Positions 26,207 through 35,935 of a stretch of DNA of 64,000 bases are shown in pieces. The stretch is from Pontibacter sp. HSC-14F20. GTDB taxonomy: Bacteria > Bacteroidota > Bacteroidia > Cytophagales > Hymenobacteraceae. The DNA is taken from the NCBI RefSeq assembly GCF_019599265.1, contig NZ_JAHZTC010000022.1:1-64000 (forward strand), written 5' to 3'. Both the position numbers and the translations under genes were made by a program. The stretch's first letter is position 1. The number at the start of each line of letters is the position of its first letter. The notes beneath the pieces were generated by a model. It was not told the DNA's origin, ran no database searches, and was given only the letters and a program-made list of their open reading frames with translations.

Positions 26207-27043
26207 CTAGCTTTCTTTCAGCGTGATCGTGCGGGTTACAGTGTTGTAAGGACCAGGTATAACGGCGCCAGCATTGTTGATCAGTTCCAGTTTAATAGTG
26301 GTTTCGCCCATTGGCAAGCCTTCAATGATGTGCGGCATCCACTTGTCCAGTATAAACTCGTTGCCATTGATAGTAGCACGCACCTTGTTACCGGTAGTTG
26401 ATAGGTCGGTGTTTACCAAGTAGAAGTCCAGCATGATGCGGCGGGTGTCGCTGCCTACATACTCGCCCTTCGGACGGCTGTAGAACATGTGCTGGCCTTT
26501 CATGTCGAAATCCAAGCTTTGTTGCGGTCTGCCCACTGTAACCATACGCAGGTCATAAGCGCCTCTGTGCTTCAGACTTTCGTGATAAGAGCGCGAAATG
26601 AACGAAAGCACCACGTGCTCGCCTTCTTCCATCTCTTTTGTGAATGAAGTCTCGTAGTGAGCAGTATAAGGCTCATTGTCTACAATGTTATGGATGTGTT
26701 GCCCTTCCTGTGAGTTAGCCATAAACTCCGAGTTGGAGTGTGGCGTCATACGAGTCAACTGGAAGTTAGATAGTTCATATGAAAACTCTACCGGACCTGG
26801 CTGCACTACACCGTTTTCTGGAGGAGTATTCAGGCGCAGCTGAGACTCCGGGTATTTCTGCGAATCGTCGAAGGCGAAAACACGCAGGCCGCCCTTGCTC
26901 ATCACGGCTCCCGTTGGCGTTGGTCCTGTGGTTGTTGCCATTACCGGAGTACGTGTTTCATCATCCTGCATCTGGCGTGTCGTATCGCAGGAAGCAAAAG
27001 CCAGCATAAGGGCCGAAGCAAAGAGTAAGTAGGTTTTTTTCAT
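26207..27043 (-). CDS. Lipoprotein of unknown function
   Basis: A 278-residue lipoprotein (MKKTYLLFASALMLAFASC, then DTTRQMQDD). A short Thr/Pro linker leads to a beta-rich body with GGLRVFAFDDSQKYPESQLR, histidine-containing EGQHIHNIVDNEPYTAHYE and SFISRSYHESLKHRGAYDLR. Two beta-sandwich halves are plausible, the second with NGNEFILDKWMPHIIEGLPM. HxH motifs suggest metal or ligand binding, but no family is recognised. It is divergent from the 2OG oxygenase gene (98-base AT-rich gap). Confidence 0.75.
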   Translation of the reverse strand: MKKTYLLFASALMLAFASCDTTRQMQDDETRTPVMATTTGPTPTGAVMSKGGLRVFAFDDSQKYPESQLRLNTPPENGVVQPGPVEFSYELSNFQLTRMTPHSNSEFMANSQEGQHIHNIVDNEPYTAHYETSFTKEMEEGEHVVLSFISRSYHESLKHRGAYDLRMVTVGRPQQSLDFDMKGQHMFYSRPKGEYVGSDTRRIMLDFYLVNTDLSTTGNKVRATINGNEFILDKWMPHIIEGLPMGETTIKLELINNAGAVIPGPYNTVTRTITLKES

Positions 27044-27141
27044 CTAAAGAGTGTTTGAATTAGCAAGTAGCCAATATACTATTTTTATTTGTATATTGCG
27101 CACTACGTAATATTAACGTAAAAGTATACAAAAAAGACTAT

Positions 27142-28125
27142 ATGAGCGAGATTTTGTTTGATGAAGTTCCTTCATTGGACTTAGCTGATTTTACATCAGG
27201 TGATGAGGGACGCAGAGCACGCTTTGTGCAGGAGTTAGGAAACGCTTATCAGAACATTGGCTTTATTGCCTTGAAAAACCACGGCCTGAGCGATGACCTG
27301 ACGGAAAGACTCTACGCTGCCGTGAAGAAATTTTTTGCCTTGCCGGATAAGGTGAAGCAGAAGTATGAAAATCCGGAACTTGCCGGCCAGCGAGGCTATG
27401 TGGGAAAAGGGAAAGAAAAGGCCAAAGGCTTCAACACCGGCGACCTGAAAGAGTTTTATCACGTGGGCCAGGAGCTGAGCGCTATACCTGACAGCGACCC
27501 GATCAAAGCAGAATATCCGGAGAACATTTGGCCAGCCGAAGTAGCAGAACTGAAAGAAACTACGCTGGAGGCTTACACCAAGCTAGAGGCTGCAGGCAAG
27601 CAGGTACTGCGCGCCATAGCCATCCACTTAGGCTTAGAAGAAACTTATTTCGATGATAAAGTGAAGTATGGTAACAGCATTCTGCGCCCAATCCACTACT
27701 TCCCGATCGAAAACCCGGACAGTGTGCCGGCTGATGCCGTTCGTGCCGCAGAACATGGCGACATTAACCTGATCACACTACTCATGGGTGCCAGTGCCGA
27801 CGGTCTGCAGGTACTGCGCCGCGACGGAAAGTGGATTCCGATCACAGCGCTGCCAGAGCAAGTGGTGGTAAACGTAGGCGATATGCTGGCCCGCCTGACC
27901 AACAACAAACTGAAGTCGACGATCCACCGTGTGGTAAACCCGCCGCGCGAACTGATGCATACTTCCCGCTACTCTATCCCTTTCTTCATGCACCCACGTT
28001 CCGAAATGGACCTGACCTGCCTGGAGAGCTGCATAGACGAGCAGAACCCAAAGGCCTATCCGGATGCTACTGCAGGCGAGTACTTGAATGAGCGCCTGGT
28101 AGAACTTGGCCTTAAAAAAGCTTAA
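27142..28125 (+). CDS. 2-oxoglutarate/Fe(II)-dependent oxygenase, isopenicillin-N-synthase-like
   Basis: A 327-residue cytosolic oxygenase. The Fe ligands are the HxD of AAEHGDINLITLLMG and the distal H of KSTIHRVVNPP; the 2OG-binding R-x-S is in TSRYSIPFFMHP. The N-terminal DIOX_N-like part (QNIGFIALKNHGLSDDLTER) is complete. Length fits the family. The substrate cannot be inferred; similar bacterial proteins are usually annotated only as IPNS-like. Monocistronic, with its own terminator. Confidence 0.88.
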   Translation: MSEILFDEVPSLDLADFTSGDEGRRARFVQELGNAYQNIGFIALKNHGLSDDLTERLYAAVKKFFALPDKVKQKYENPELAGQRGYVGKGKEKAKGFNTGDLKEFYHVGQELSAIPDSDPIKAEYPENIWPAEVAELKETTLEAYTKLEAAGKQVLRAIAIHLGLEETYFDDKVKYGNSILRPIHYFPIENPDSVPADAVRAAEHGDINLITLLMGASADGLQVLRRDGKWIPITALPEQVVVNVGDMLARLTNNKLKSTIHRVVNPPRELMHTSRYSIPFFMHPRSEMDLTCLESCIDEQNPKAYPDATAGEYLNERLVELGLKKA

Positions 28126-28141
28126 TCGAATCTAAACCAGT

Positions 28142-28178
28142 AAAAAGAGAGATGGTGTCCGCGCTATCTCTCTTTTTT
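28142..28178 (+). terminator. Terminator of the oxygenase gene
   Basis: AAAAAGAGAGAT (28142-28153) pairs with ATCTCTCTTTTT (28166-28177), T-rich end. Confidence 0.85.
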
Positions 28179-28190
28179 TGAATCTACGGC

Positions 28191-29360
28191 ATGAGTCTGC
28201 GCTATTACATCTTCCTGAAAGACGTACTATTGCTCGCCCTGACCTCATTCGGCGGCCCGCAGGCGCATATTGCTTTGATGCTCCGGTTACTGGTTAACAA
28301 GCGCCGCTACTTAACAGAGCAGGAGCTTATCGAACTCAATGCCCTCTGCCAGATATTACCTGGCCCTACCTCTACCCAAACCCTCACGGCCATTGGCTAC
28401 CGCATCGGCGGGCCAAACCTGGCCTACCTGACACTGTTGGTCTGGTTACTCCCTGCTTCCACTATTATGGCGGCAGCGGCACTTGGCATATCTTACTTGC
28501 AGGAAAACAACATTTCGCTCCAGTTTTTGCGCTTTATACAGCCTATGGCGGTTGGTTTCGTCTCGTATGCAGCCTATGCCATCAGTTCTAAAGTAGTCAA
28601 CACCAAGCTGGCCATCGGCATTATGGTGGTCTCAGGTATACTGGCTTACTTTTTCCATTCCCCCTGGGTATACCCGCTATTATTATTATCTGGCGGGGCA
28701 ATTACGGCGCTTCGCTTCAGGCAGCACCCGCAGGAAAAGGACAAAAAACTTCGCATACAGTGGGCTAACTTTGTACTTTATGTGGCGGTGCTGATCGTGG
28801 CGGCTGTGTTGGGTGGGGCGACCTCATCACTTCCCATAAGACTGTTCGAGAACTTTTACCGTAACGGCAGCCTGGTGTTTGGCGGTGGGCAGGTACTCAT
28901 TCCGCTAATGTTCACCGAGTTTGTCGACTTTAAGAAGTATTTAACAGGCGAAGAGTTTCTCTCCGGATTTGCTGTGGTGCAGGCCCTTCCCGGTCCGGTT
29001 TTTTCTTTCTGCGCTTTTATCGGCAACCTGGCTATGCGGGAACACGGGGTATGGGGGCAGCTACTGGGCTCACTGGTAGCTACAATCGGCATTTTCCTAC
29101 CCGGCACTTTTCTGATCTTCTTTGTGATCCGTTTCTGGGACGATCTGAAAAAATACAGAGTTGTGAGGGCCTCGCTGGAAGGTATAAACGCTGTGAGCTC
29201 AGGTATGGTAGTGGCAGCAGCTATTATGCTCTACCATCCCATTGATAATACTCCGATTAATTTTGGCATTGTGGTGGCCACTTTTTGTGTACTACTTTTC
29301 ACCCGTATACCTGCGCCTATCATTATTCTAGTGGGATTTGCGCTGGGTTTTATATTCTAG
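28191..29360 (+). CDS. chrA: Chromate transporter, two-domain CHR family
   Basis: A 389-residue inner-membrane transporter with two homologous CHR halves. The first has LLLALTSFGGPQAHIALM and LCQILPGPTSTQTLTAIGYR; the second has FYRNGSLVFGGGQVLIPLM and FAVVQALPGPVFSFCAFIG. The paired FGG and LPGP motifs are the family signature. About ten helices. Chromate or sulfate efflux is the known family role; no chrB-type regulator lies nearby. Confidence 0.9.
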   Translation: MSLRYYIFLKDVLLLALTSFGGPQAHIALMLRLLVNKRRYLTEQELIELNALCQILPGPTSTQTLTAIGYRIGGPNLAYLTLLVWLLPASTIMAAAALGISYLQENNISLQFLRFIQPMAVGFVSYAAYAISSKVVNTKLAIGIMVVSGILAYFFHSPWVYPLLLLSGGAITALRFRQHPQEKDKKLRIQWANFVLYVAVLIVAAVLGGATSSLPIRLFENFYRNGSLVFGGGQVLIPLMFTEFVDFKKYLTGEEFLSGFAVVQALPGPVFSFCAFIGNLAMREHGVWGQLLGSLVATIGIFLPGTFLIFFVIRFWDDLKKYRVVRASLEGINAVSSGMVVAAAIMLYHPIDNTPINFGIVVATFCVLLFTRIPAPIIILVGFALGFIF

Positions 29361-29398
29361 CCTGTGCTATACCTGACCCTCGGCTATACCTAAATAAG

Positions 29399-29432
29399 AA
29401 AGCTGCCCATGCTTTTGCAAAGGCAGCTTTTT
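29399..29432 (+). terminator. Terminator between convergent chrA and rfbA
   Basis: AAAGCTGCC (29399-29407) pairs with GGCAGCTTT (29422-29430), ending TTTTT; it can serve both directions. Confidence 0.7.
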
Positions 29433-29455
29433 AGTTAACAACGGTTGAACTATAC

Positions 29456-30331
29456 CTACCGCAGTTTTTTTTCTTTCATGATGCGCAGCAGATACTCGCC
29501 ATATCCGCTTTTGCGTAGTGGCTCTGCGGCTGCTTTTAGCTGCTCGTCATGGATAAAGCCCATGCGCCAGGCCACTTCCTCGATACAGCCGATCTTAAGC
29601 CCCTGCCGCTCCTCGATCACCTGCACAAACGTGGCCGCCTGCATCAGCGATTGCACCGTGCCCGTGTCGAGCCAGGCTGTGCCGCGGTTGAGCACCCCCA
29701 CCTTGAGTTTGCCGCGCCGGAGGTATTCTTTGTTGATGTCGGTTACTTCGTACTCGCCTCTTGGACTCGGCTGCAGGTTTTTGGCAATTTCTACCACCTC
29801 ATTATCGTAAAAATAAAGGCCCGGCACAGCGTATTGGCTCTTGGGTTCCTCAGGCTTCTCCTCGATCGAGACAGCCTTTCCGTGCTCGTCGAACTCCACC
29901 ACCCCATAGCGCTCAGGATCCGTGACATGGTAGGCGTACACCACCCCCCCATCAGGGTCTGCGTTGGCCTGCAACAGCTGGCTCATCCCAGCCCCGTAGA
30001 AAATATTATCTCCCAGCACGAGTGCTACCTTATTGTCCCCGATGAACTCCTCCCCGAGCACAAAAGCCTGCGCCAGCCCATTGGGTGTTTCCTGCACCTG
30101 GTAGCTGAACTTGCAACCGATCCGGTTTCCGTCCCCGAGCAGCCGCTCGAACATAGGTAGATCGTGCGGCGTGGAGATAATCAGGATCTCCTTTATACCC
30201 GCCAGCATCAGCGTGGAGAGCGGGTAATAGATCATGGGCTTATCGTAGACGGGCATGAGCTGCTTGCTTACGGCCAGCGTCAAGGGATGGAGTCTGGTGC
30301 CGGAGCCCCCGGCCAGGATGATGCCTTTCAT
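29456..30331 (-). CDS. rfbA: Glucose-1-phosphate thymidylyltransferase
   Basis: A 291-residue enzyme that makes dTDP-glucose from glucose-1-phosphate and dTTP. The nucleotide loop [34 protein letters not shown], and LGDNIFYG are diagnostic. Length is typical of RmlA. It is last in galE-rfbB-rfbC-rfbA, 83 bases after rfbC. It provides the first step of dTDP-sugar synthesis for cell-surface polysaccharide. rfbD is not adjacent. Confidence 0.95.
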   Translation of the reverse strand: MKGIILAGGSGTRLHPLTLAVSKQLMPVYDKPMIYYPLSTLMLAGIKEILIISTPHDLPMFERLLGDGNRIGCKFSYQVQETPNGLAQAFVLGEEFIGDNKVALVLGDNIFYGAGMSQLLQANADPDGGVVYAYHVTDPERYGVVEFDEHGKAVSIEEKPEEPKSQYAVPGLYFYDNEVVEIAKNLQPSPRGEYEVTDINKEYLRRGKLKVGVLNRGTAWLDTGTVQSLMQAATFVQVIEERQGLKIGCIEEVAWRMGFIHDEQLKAAAEPLRKSGYGEYLLRIMKEKKLR

Positions 30332-30414
30332 TTGTTTTCCTTAAGTTGTTTACTTACTCCTTACTGCGTTGCCTGGGCTGCAAAGCTAAAGAATCTTTTG
30401 CAATGGCCGCTGCG

Positions 30415-30972
30415 CTAGCCTTTGAGGCGCTGTTTGAACTCGGCAAAAGTCCTGCTCTCACCATCCTTCTCGGAGACGATCAGCTCGGCCGGGTCCAGAC
30501 TCCAGTCAATGGCCAGTTCCGCGTCGGCGTAGTGGATGCTGCCCTCTGAGTCCTTATTGTAGTAGTTGTCGCACTTGTAGAAGAACTCCGCGTCTTCGCT
30601 GAGCACCACAAAGCCATGGGCAAAGCCCCGCGGGATGAAGAGCTGCAGCCGGTTTGCGGCGCTGAGCACCACCGAGAAGTGCTCCCCGAAGGTGGGCGAC
30701 TCAGGTCTTATGTCCACAGCCACATCCAGCACCTCCCCTTTCAGCACCCGCACCAGTTTGGCCTGCGCGTGCTCATCGAGCTGGAAGTGCAGCCCCCGCA
30801 GCACGCCGCGGGTGGAGAAGGACTGATTGTCCTGCACAAAGTGCACCTGGCGCCCCGCCAGCGTATTGAATTTGGCCTCGTTGAAGCTCTCAAAAAAGTA
30901 GCCCCGCTCGTCTGCAAAGACGGCCGGCTCGAGCAGCAGGCAGTCACCCAGGTATATCTCTTTTACTTTCAT
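30415..30972 (-). CDS. rfbC: dTDP-4-dehydrorhamnose 3,5-epimerase
   Basis: A 185-residue cupin epimerase of the dTDP-rhamnose pathway. Catalytic-site blocks are visible: RGVLRGLHFQLDEHAQAKLV with the active His, and LFIPRGFAHGFVVLSE. EIYLGDCLLLEPAVFADERG is a typical N-terminus. It lies 18 bases after rfbB. Confidence 0.95.
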   Translation of the reverse strand: MKVKEIYLGDCLLLEPAVFADERGYFFESFNEAKFNTLAGRQVHFVQDNQSFSTRGVLRGLHFQLDEHAQAKLVRVLKGEVLDVAVDIRPESPTFGEHFSVVLSAANRLQLFIPRGFAHGFVVLSEDAEFFYKCDNYYNKDSEGSIHYADAELAIDWSLDPAELIVSEKDGESRTFAEFKQRLKG

Positions 30973-30990
30973 CTATCTTGTCTTCCTTAC

Positions 30991-32040
30991 CTATCTTGCT
31001 TCGTACTGCTGGGCGTAATACTGCTGGTAGTGGCCCGAGGTGACTTCTGCAAGCCATTGCTCGTTTTGCAGGTACCAGTCGACGGTCTTTGCCAGTCCCT
31101 GCTCGAAGGTCACCGACGGCGCCCAGCCCAGCTCCTTCATCAATTTGGAGGAGTCGATGGCGTAGCGGGCATCGTGGCCGGCGCGGTCTTTCACAAAGGT
31201 GATGAGCTTTCGGCTGGTGCCCTGCTCCCGCCCTAGCTTCTCGTCCATCACATCACAAAGGAGCTCGATCAGATCAATGTTGCGCCACTCGTTCACCCCA
31301 CCCACGTTGTAGGTATCGCCCACCTTACCGCGGTGGAAGATGGCCTCGATCGCCCGCGCGTGGTCCAGCACATAAAGCCAGTCGCGCACATTCTCCCCTT
31401 TGCCATATACCGGCACGGGCTTTCCACTTTTGATGTTGTGAATGGCCAGCGGGATGAGCTTCTCCGGAAAATGGTTAGGGCCGTAGTTATTGGAGCAGTT
31501 CGAGAGTTTAACCGGCATACCATAGGTGTGGTGCCAGGCCCTGACGAAGTGGTCTGAGGCGGCCTTGGAGGCTGAGTAAGGTGAGCGTGGGTCATAAGCA
31601 GTGGACTCGGTGAAAAGCCCTTCCTCTCCCAGCGAGCCGTATACCTCGTCGGTGGAGACGTGGTAGAAGAGTTTACCCGCGTAGTCGCCGGCCCAGTGTC
31701 TGCGGCAGGCCTCCAGCAAATTCACTGTGCCCAGCACGTTGGTGGCTACAAAGGCCATGGGTCCGGCAATGGAGCGGTCCACGTGCGACTCGGCTGCCAG
31801 GTGGATCACTGCCTCAAATTTGTGTTCTGAAAAGATCTTCTCCAGGAAGGCAGCGTCCGTGATGTCGCCTTTCAGGAAGGTGTAGTTGGCCTTCTCCTCC
31901 ACGTCCACCAGGTTCTGCAGGTTGCCCGCGTAGGTCAGGGCATCGAGGTTGAAAATGTTATAGTTTGGGTAGGATTCTACAAAAAGCCGCACCACGTGCG
32001 AGCCGATAAAACCAGCCCCGCCGGTGATCAAAAGGTTCAT
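30991..32040 (-). CDS. rfbB: dTDP-glucose 4,6-dehydratase
   Basis: A 349-residue extended SDR. The NAD motif is GGAGFIGSHVV, the catalytic S/Y/K set includes VSTDEVYGSLGEEG and SPYSASKAASDHFV, and YGPNHFPEKLIPLAI and KGENVRDWLYVLDHARAI are typical of RmlB. It converts dTDP-glucose to the 4-keto-6-deoxy sugar. It lies 9 bases from galE, so it is cotranscribed. Confidence 0.96.
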   Translation of the reverse strand: MNLLITGGAGFIGSHVVRLFVESYPNYNIFNLDALTYAGNLQNLVDVEEKANYTFLKGDITDAAFLEKIFSEHKFEAVIHLAAESHVDRSIAGPMAFVATNVLGTVNLLEACRRHWAGDYAGKLFYHVSTDEVYGSLGEEGLFTESTAYDPRSPYSASKAASDHFVRAWHHTYGMPVKLSNCSNNYGPNHFPEKLIPLAIHNIKSGKPVPVYGKGENVRDWLYVLDHARAIEAIFHRGKVGDTYNVGGVNEWRNIDLIELLCDVMDEKLGREQGTSRKLITFVKDRAGHDARYAIDSSKLMKELGWAPSVTFEQGLAKTVDWYLQNEQWLAEVTSGHYQQYYAQQYEAR

Positions 32041-32049
32041 ATGATAAGC

Positions 32050-33075
32050 TTATTCTGTTATATTCTGTAGATGCATCTGCCAGTCCCAGGCGCTCTTCAT
32101 GGCTTCTTCCAGGGTGCTGGTCGTCTTAAAACCTAACTCTTCGGTAGCCTTGGTTACGTCAGCGTAGATTTTTGGCACATCGCCTGGCCGACGGGGACCG
32201 ATCTTGTAGTTAAGTTTCTCACCGGTGGCTCGCTCAAAGGCCTGCACTGCTTCCAGTACTGTATTGCCCGTACCAGTGCCCACGTTAAAGAACTCGATAT
32301 TTTCAGCCTTATCAGACAAAAGTCTGTCGATGGCTACTACGTGTGCTTTAGCCAGATCCACTACATGCACATAGTCACGGATGCAGGTACCGTCTACAGT
32401 GTCATAATCGTTTCCGAAGATCGTCAACTGCTCGCGTATACCTGCGGCCGTTTGAGTAACAAAAGGAACCAGGTTATTCGGAACTCCTAACGGTAACTCG
32501 CCAATTTTAGCTGATGGGTGTGCCCCGATCGGATTGAAATAGCGAAGCGCAATGGTATGCATATTACTACCACTGGTAGCCAGATCCGTTAGAATTTCTT
32601 CACAGATTTTCTTGGTGTTGCCGTAAGGAGAATTGGCTTTTTGCACCGGTGTTTGCTCCGTCACAGGCAGTTGGTCAGGTATCCCATATACCGTACAGGA
32701 TGAGGAAAATACCAGCTTGCTCACTTTAAACTCTTCCATCACCTGCAGCAAAGCCACCAGCGAACCTACATTGTTGTGATAATACTTGAGTGGTTCGTCC
32801 ACCGACTCACCCACAGCTTTGTAAGCGGCAAAATGAATAACGCCCGCTATACCTGCCTCCTGCTCAAATACTTTGCGCAGTGCCGCCACATCCGTACAGT
32901 CGATGCGGTGACAGGTAATTTCACGGCCCAGGATGTCGGCTATACCTTGGAGAGAACGCTCTTCGGTGTTGGAAAAATTATCTATGATGATGGGCTCGTA
33001 GCCAGCCTCTACCAGTTCTACCACGGTATGGGAGCCAATATAGCCTGCCCCTCCTGTCACTAATATTTTCTTCAT
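32050..33075 (-). CDS. galE: UDP-glucose 4-epimerase
   Basis: A 341-residue extended SDR with GGAGYIGSHTVVEL at the N-terminus, the YxxxK active site in SPYGNTKKICEEIL, and the family blocks RYFNPIGAHPSAKIGE and CIRDYVHVVDLAKAH. It interconverts UDP-glucose and UDP-galactose. As first gene of the four it probably sets expression of the sugar-nucleotide operon. The 232-base spacer upstream has no recognised element beyond one AGGTATA copy. Confidence 0.95.
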   Translation of the reverse strand: MKKILVTGGAGYIGSHTVVELVEAGYEPIIIDNFSNTEERSLQGIADILGREITCHRIDCTDVAALRKVFEQEAGIAGVIHFAAYKAVGESVDEPLKYYHNNVGSLVALLQVMEEFKVSKLVFSSSCTVYGIPDQLPVTEQTPVQKANSPYGNTKKICEEILTDLATSGSNMHTIALRYFNPIGAHPSAKIGELPLGVPNNLVPFVTQTAAGIREQLTIFGNDYDTVDGTCIRDYVHVVDLAKAHVVAIDRLLSDKAENIEFFNVGTGTGNTVLEAVQAFERATGEKLNYKIGPRRPGDVPKIYADVTKATEELGFKTTSTLEEAMKSAWDWQMHLQNITE

Positions 33076-33307
33076 TTAATTTGTTTTCAAACTTGTGTAA
33101 TGCCTTCTAGTTTTGCAGCCGCCTCCTGACTGCTTATTTAAATAACAACTTGTATATTCTGTATAATCGCCAGCAGACCAGCGATCACTTCCTTGTTACT
33201 GTATACCTCATCAAGATGACTATACTCAGGAATTGACAGCAAGAGTGGTTCCTGGCACAAGCGGCCCGACCATACAGACGGCAGTCGGTGCTTAAATGCA
33301 GCAGAAT

Positions 33308-34162
33308 CTACAACTCCCCTTTCACAATTCTGTCTTTGCCGAAAAGGTCCTGTACCACCTGCGCCTGCGTAAAACCGGCTTGCAGCAACAATTGCCGCAC
33401 CTCCTCGCCGTACTGCTCATTTATTTCAAAGTATAGCCGCCCACCTTTTTTGAGCAGTCCCGCCCCTACCTCTGCAATGCGTCTGTAATACCTGAGCGGG
33501 TCTTCGTCGGGCACGAAAAGGGCCAGATGAGGCTCAAATTCCAGCACATTGGCTCGCATCAGTGACTTCTCCTGCTCCTTCACATAAGGCGGGTTGCTCG
33601 TGATGATATCCAGGGAGTGGGGTGCTATACCTTGGATCGGCTCAAAAACATCCTGCTCCAACCAGGCTACCGGCAACTTTTGCTGGCGGGCATTGGCACG
33701 GGCTACTTTCATCGCTCCTTCCGAAACTTCCAGTCCATATACCCTGTCGGCTTGCAAATTAGCGGCCAGCGCCAAAGAGATGCAGCCGCTGCCTGTACAG
33801 ATATCGAGCACCCGCAAACCGATGCGGCCACTGTGTTCGCGCACTACCAAGTCTACCAGTTCCTCGGTTTCGGGACGGGGTATCAGCACACGTTCATCTA
33901 CCTGCAGATCGAGTCCATAAAAGTGGGCGGTGCCGAGCACATACTGCACCGGCTCCTGTTTTTTCAAGCGCTCCACTGCCTGTCGTACCTGCTCCTCCTG
34001 CTCCGGATTTAATTCTTCCTGCTGCGCCAGACTCAACTGCATACGGCTTTTCCGAAGCACATGCTCCAGCACCAACTGCGCAATGGCACCGGCCTCCGGT
34101 TCAGGGTAGGCATGTTGTATACTTTCGCGGATGAATTGCGCTGTCTGCTGTATGGTGGCCAC
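33308..34162 (-). CDS. prmC: Peptide chain release factor N5-glutamine methyltransferase
   Basis: A 284-residue SAM-dependent enzyme that methylates the GGQ glutamine of release factors. The catalytic NPPYV lies at residues 190-194 and SAM motif I is VLDICTGSGCISLAL near 118-132. RVLIPRPETEELVDL is a PrmC signature. The N-terminal helical substrate domain is present. Divergent from ribD (145-base gap). Confidence 0.95.
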   Translation of the reverse strand: MATIQQTAQFIRESIQHAYPEPEAGAIAQLVLEHVLRKSRMQLSLAQQEELNPEQEEQVRQAVERLKKQEPVQYVLGTAHFYGLDLQVDERVLIPRPETEELVDLVVREHSGRIGLRVLDICTGSGCISLALAANLQADRVYGLEVSEGAMKVARANARQQKLPVAWLEQDVFEPIQGIAPHSLDIITSNPPYVKEQEKSLMRANVLEFEPHLALFVPDEDPLRYYRRIAEVGAGLLKKGGRLYFEINEQYGEEVRQLLLQAGFTQAQVVQDLFGKDRIVKGEL

Positions 34163-34188
34163 AGGTATAGGTTTTGTATGATTTTAGA

Positions 34189-34196
34189 TACCTTTG
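34189..34196 (+). promoter_or_regulatory. -7 element upstream of ribD
   Basis: TACCTTTG matches TAnnTTTG; the leader to the ribD start would be about 105 bases. No FMN riboswitch pattern was recognised in it. Confidence 0.4.
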
Positions 34197-34307
34197 CAAA
34201 AGTAAAATTTTATTGCGTATAAGTCATGCATCTATCATGAACTCGCTTCCTTTGTGGCGGATTTGATGATACTAAACTTTAAAAATGTTTAACGTAAACA
34301 CCTGAAC

Positions 34308-35360
34308 TTGACTGACGAACTCTACATGCGGCGTGCGCTGGAACTGGCCAGGCTGGGCAGCGGCTATACCTACCCCAACCCGATGGTGGGCTGCGTGGTA
34401 GTGCACGATGGTCGTATCATCGGGGAAGGCTGGCACCGCGAATTTGGAGGCCCGCATGCCGAGGTCAACGCCATGGCCAGCGTGCACGACAAAAGTTTGC
34501 TGCCCAAAAGCCGGGTATACGTTACACTGGAACCTTGCTCGCATTTTGGCAAAACACCGCCTTGTGTTGATTTGCTGATCAGTAGCGGCGTGCGCGATGT
34601 AGTGATCTGCAACACCGACCCGAATCCTAAAGTGGCAGGTCGTGGCATTAAAAAGCTGTTCGATGCAGGGGCGCAGGTAAAGGTGGGTGTGCTGAAGAGC
34701 GAAGGACTGGAGTTGAACAAGCGCTTCTTTACTTTCCATACCCAAAAGCGGCCTTACATCTTGCTCAAATGGGCAGAATCGGCAGACGGATTTATCAGCG
34801 GTCCGAATAAGCAGCAAGTACAGATCAGTGGTCCGCTGTCGCACAGGTTGGTGCACAAGTGGCGCTCCGAGGAGCAGGCGATTATGGTGGGTAGTCACAC
34901 GGCGGCCTGCGACAACCCGCGCCTCGATACCCGTTCCTGGCCCGGCCATAGTCCACTGCGTGTAGTCATCGACCGCAAGCTGCAACTGCCCCCGCACCTG
35001 CATTTGTTCGACAAAAGCCTGCCGACGGTGGTATATACCTACCTGCAACGGGAGCAGCAGCATAAACACCTGGCTTATGTGCAACTGCGGGAGGAGGAGT
35101 CGCTGCTGGCACAAATCATGCAGGACCTGCACCAGCGCCAGGTCTTGTCGCTGCTCGTGGAAGGTGGGACTTACCTGATCAAAAGTCTGTTGAAGGAAAA
35201 CCTGTGGGATGAAGCCTTCTGTTTTAAGAGCCAGACTCGCGTGCTGCGGGATGGCACGCCGGCTCCGGACATGGCGCACAGCCACTTGCTCAAAGTGCAG
35301 ACCGCTGGAACCGACAGGCTGTTGCATTACCGCAATAGTATTTCAGAACTTAATTTTTAA
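34308..35360 (+). CDS. ribD: Bifunctional diaminohydroxyphosphoribosylaminopyrimidine deaminase/reductase
   Basis: A 350-residue riboflavin biosynthesis enzyme with an N-terminal zinc deaminase and a C-terminal reductase. Zinc and catalytic residues are H50/E52 (PHAEVNAM), C77 and C86 (EPCSHFGKTPPC). The reductase starts near residue 147 (KWAESADGFISG). Start is TTG at 34308 (MTDELYMRRALELARLG after initiation); the ATG at 34326 would cut into the conserved N-terminus. The stop is 78 bases before the msrC start. Confidence 0.94.
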   Translation: MTDELYMRRALELARLGSGYTYPNPMVGCVVVHDGRIIGEGWHREFGGPHAEVNAMASVHDKSLLPKSRVYVTLEPCSHFGKTPPCVDLLISSGVRDVVICNTDPNPKVAGRGIKKLFDAGAQVKVGVLKSEGLELNKRFFTFHTQKRPYILLKWAESADGFISGPNKQQVQISGPLSHRLVHKWRSEEQAIMVGSHTAACDNPRLDTRSWPGHSPLRVVIDRKLQLPPHLHLFDKSLPTVVYTYLQREQQHKHLAYVQLREEESLLAQIMQDLHQRQVLSLLVEGGTYLIKSLLKENLWDEAFCFKSQTRVLRDGTPAPDMAHSHLLKVQTAGTDRLLHYRNSISELNF

Positions 35361-35438
35361 ACCCTGCGCGGGAGTACTATGCTGCTTTTCAGGTATAGAT
35401 TTTCTCCCCAGCGCATTTACACCTATACCTTACTCCTT

Positions 35439-35921
35439 ATGGCTGAATCACTTATAGTAGACCAAAACCTCAGTAAAGAAGAAAAATATAAAGCGCTCGT
35501 TCCTCAGATCGAAGCACTCGTAACCGGCGAAACCGACCTGATCGCCAACCTTTCCAATATGATGGCCGCCCTGCGTCAGGGTATGGGCTTTTTTTGGGTA
35601 GGTGTGTATTTCAATAAAGAAGGGCAGCTGGTACTGGGTCCGTTTCAGGGGCCGGTGGCCTGTACCCGTATACCTTACCACAAAGGCGTTTGCGGCGCCT
35701 GCTATACCCGCCAGGAAGCTATTCTGGTGCCCGATGTGGAGGCTTTCCCGGGTCACATCGCTTGCAGCAGCGACTCCAAATCCGAGATCGTGATACCTGT
35801 GATAAAGGACGGCGAAGTGAAACTCGTGCTGGACGTGGACAGCGACAAGCTCAACGATTTTGATGAAGTAGACCAGAAATACCTCGAGCAACTGATGAAG
35901 CTGGTAGAAAGCTGGTACTAA
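35439..35921 (+). CDS. msrC: Free methionine-(R)-sulfoxide reductase (GAF domain)
   Basis: About 160 residues from ATG 35439, chosen over a longer frame because MAESLIVDQNLSKEEKY fits the family. It reduces free Met-R-sulfoxide. The three conserved cysteines are C75 (VACTRIPYHKG), C85 (GVCGAC) and C109 (GHIACSSDSKSE), with the spacing of YebR. No membrane segment. It lies behind ribD, probably in the same transcript, and ends at a perfect terminator. Confidence 0.92.
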   Translation: MAESLIVDQNLSKEEKYKALVPQIEALVTGETDLIANLSNMMAALRQGMGFFWVGVYFNKEGQLVLGPFQGPVACTRIPYHKGVCGACYTRQEAILVPDVEAFPGHIACSSDSKSEIVIPVIKDGEVKLVLDVDSDKLNDFDEVDQKYLEQLMKLVESWY

Positions 35922-35935
35922 ATATTCCTGTTGTC

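Noticed and set aside
34197..34307. Possible FMN riboswitch before ribD
   Set aside because: The roughly 110-base leader lacks the conserved RFN stems and is AT-rich.
34272..35327. Long minus-strand frame opposite ribD
   Set aside because: It mirrors ribD, whose motifs are complete; the antisense protein is rich in His/Gln without domains.
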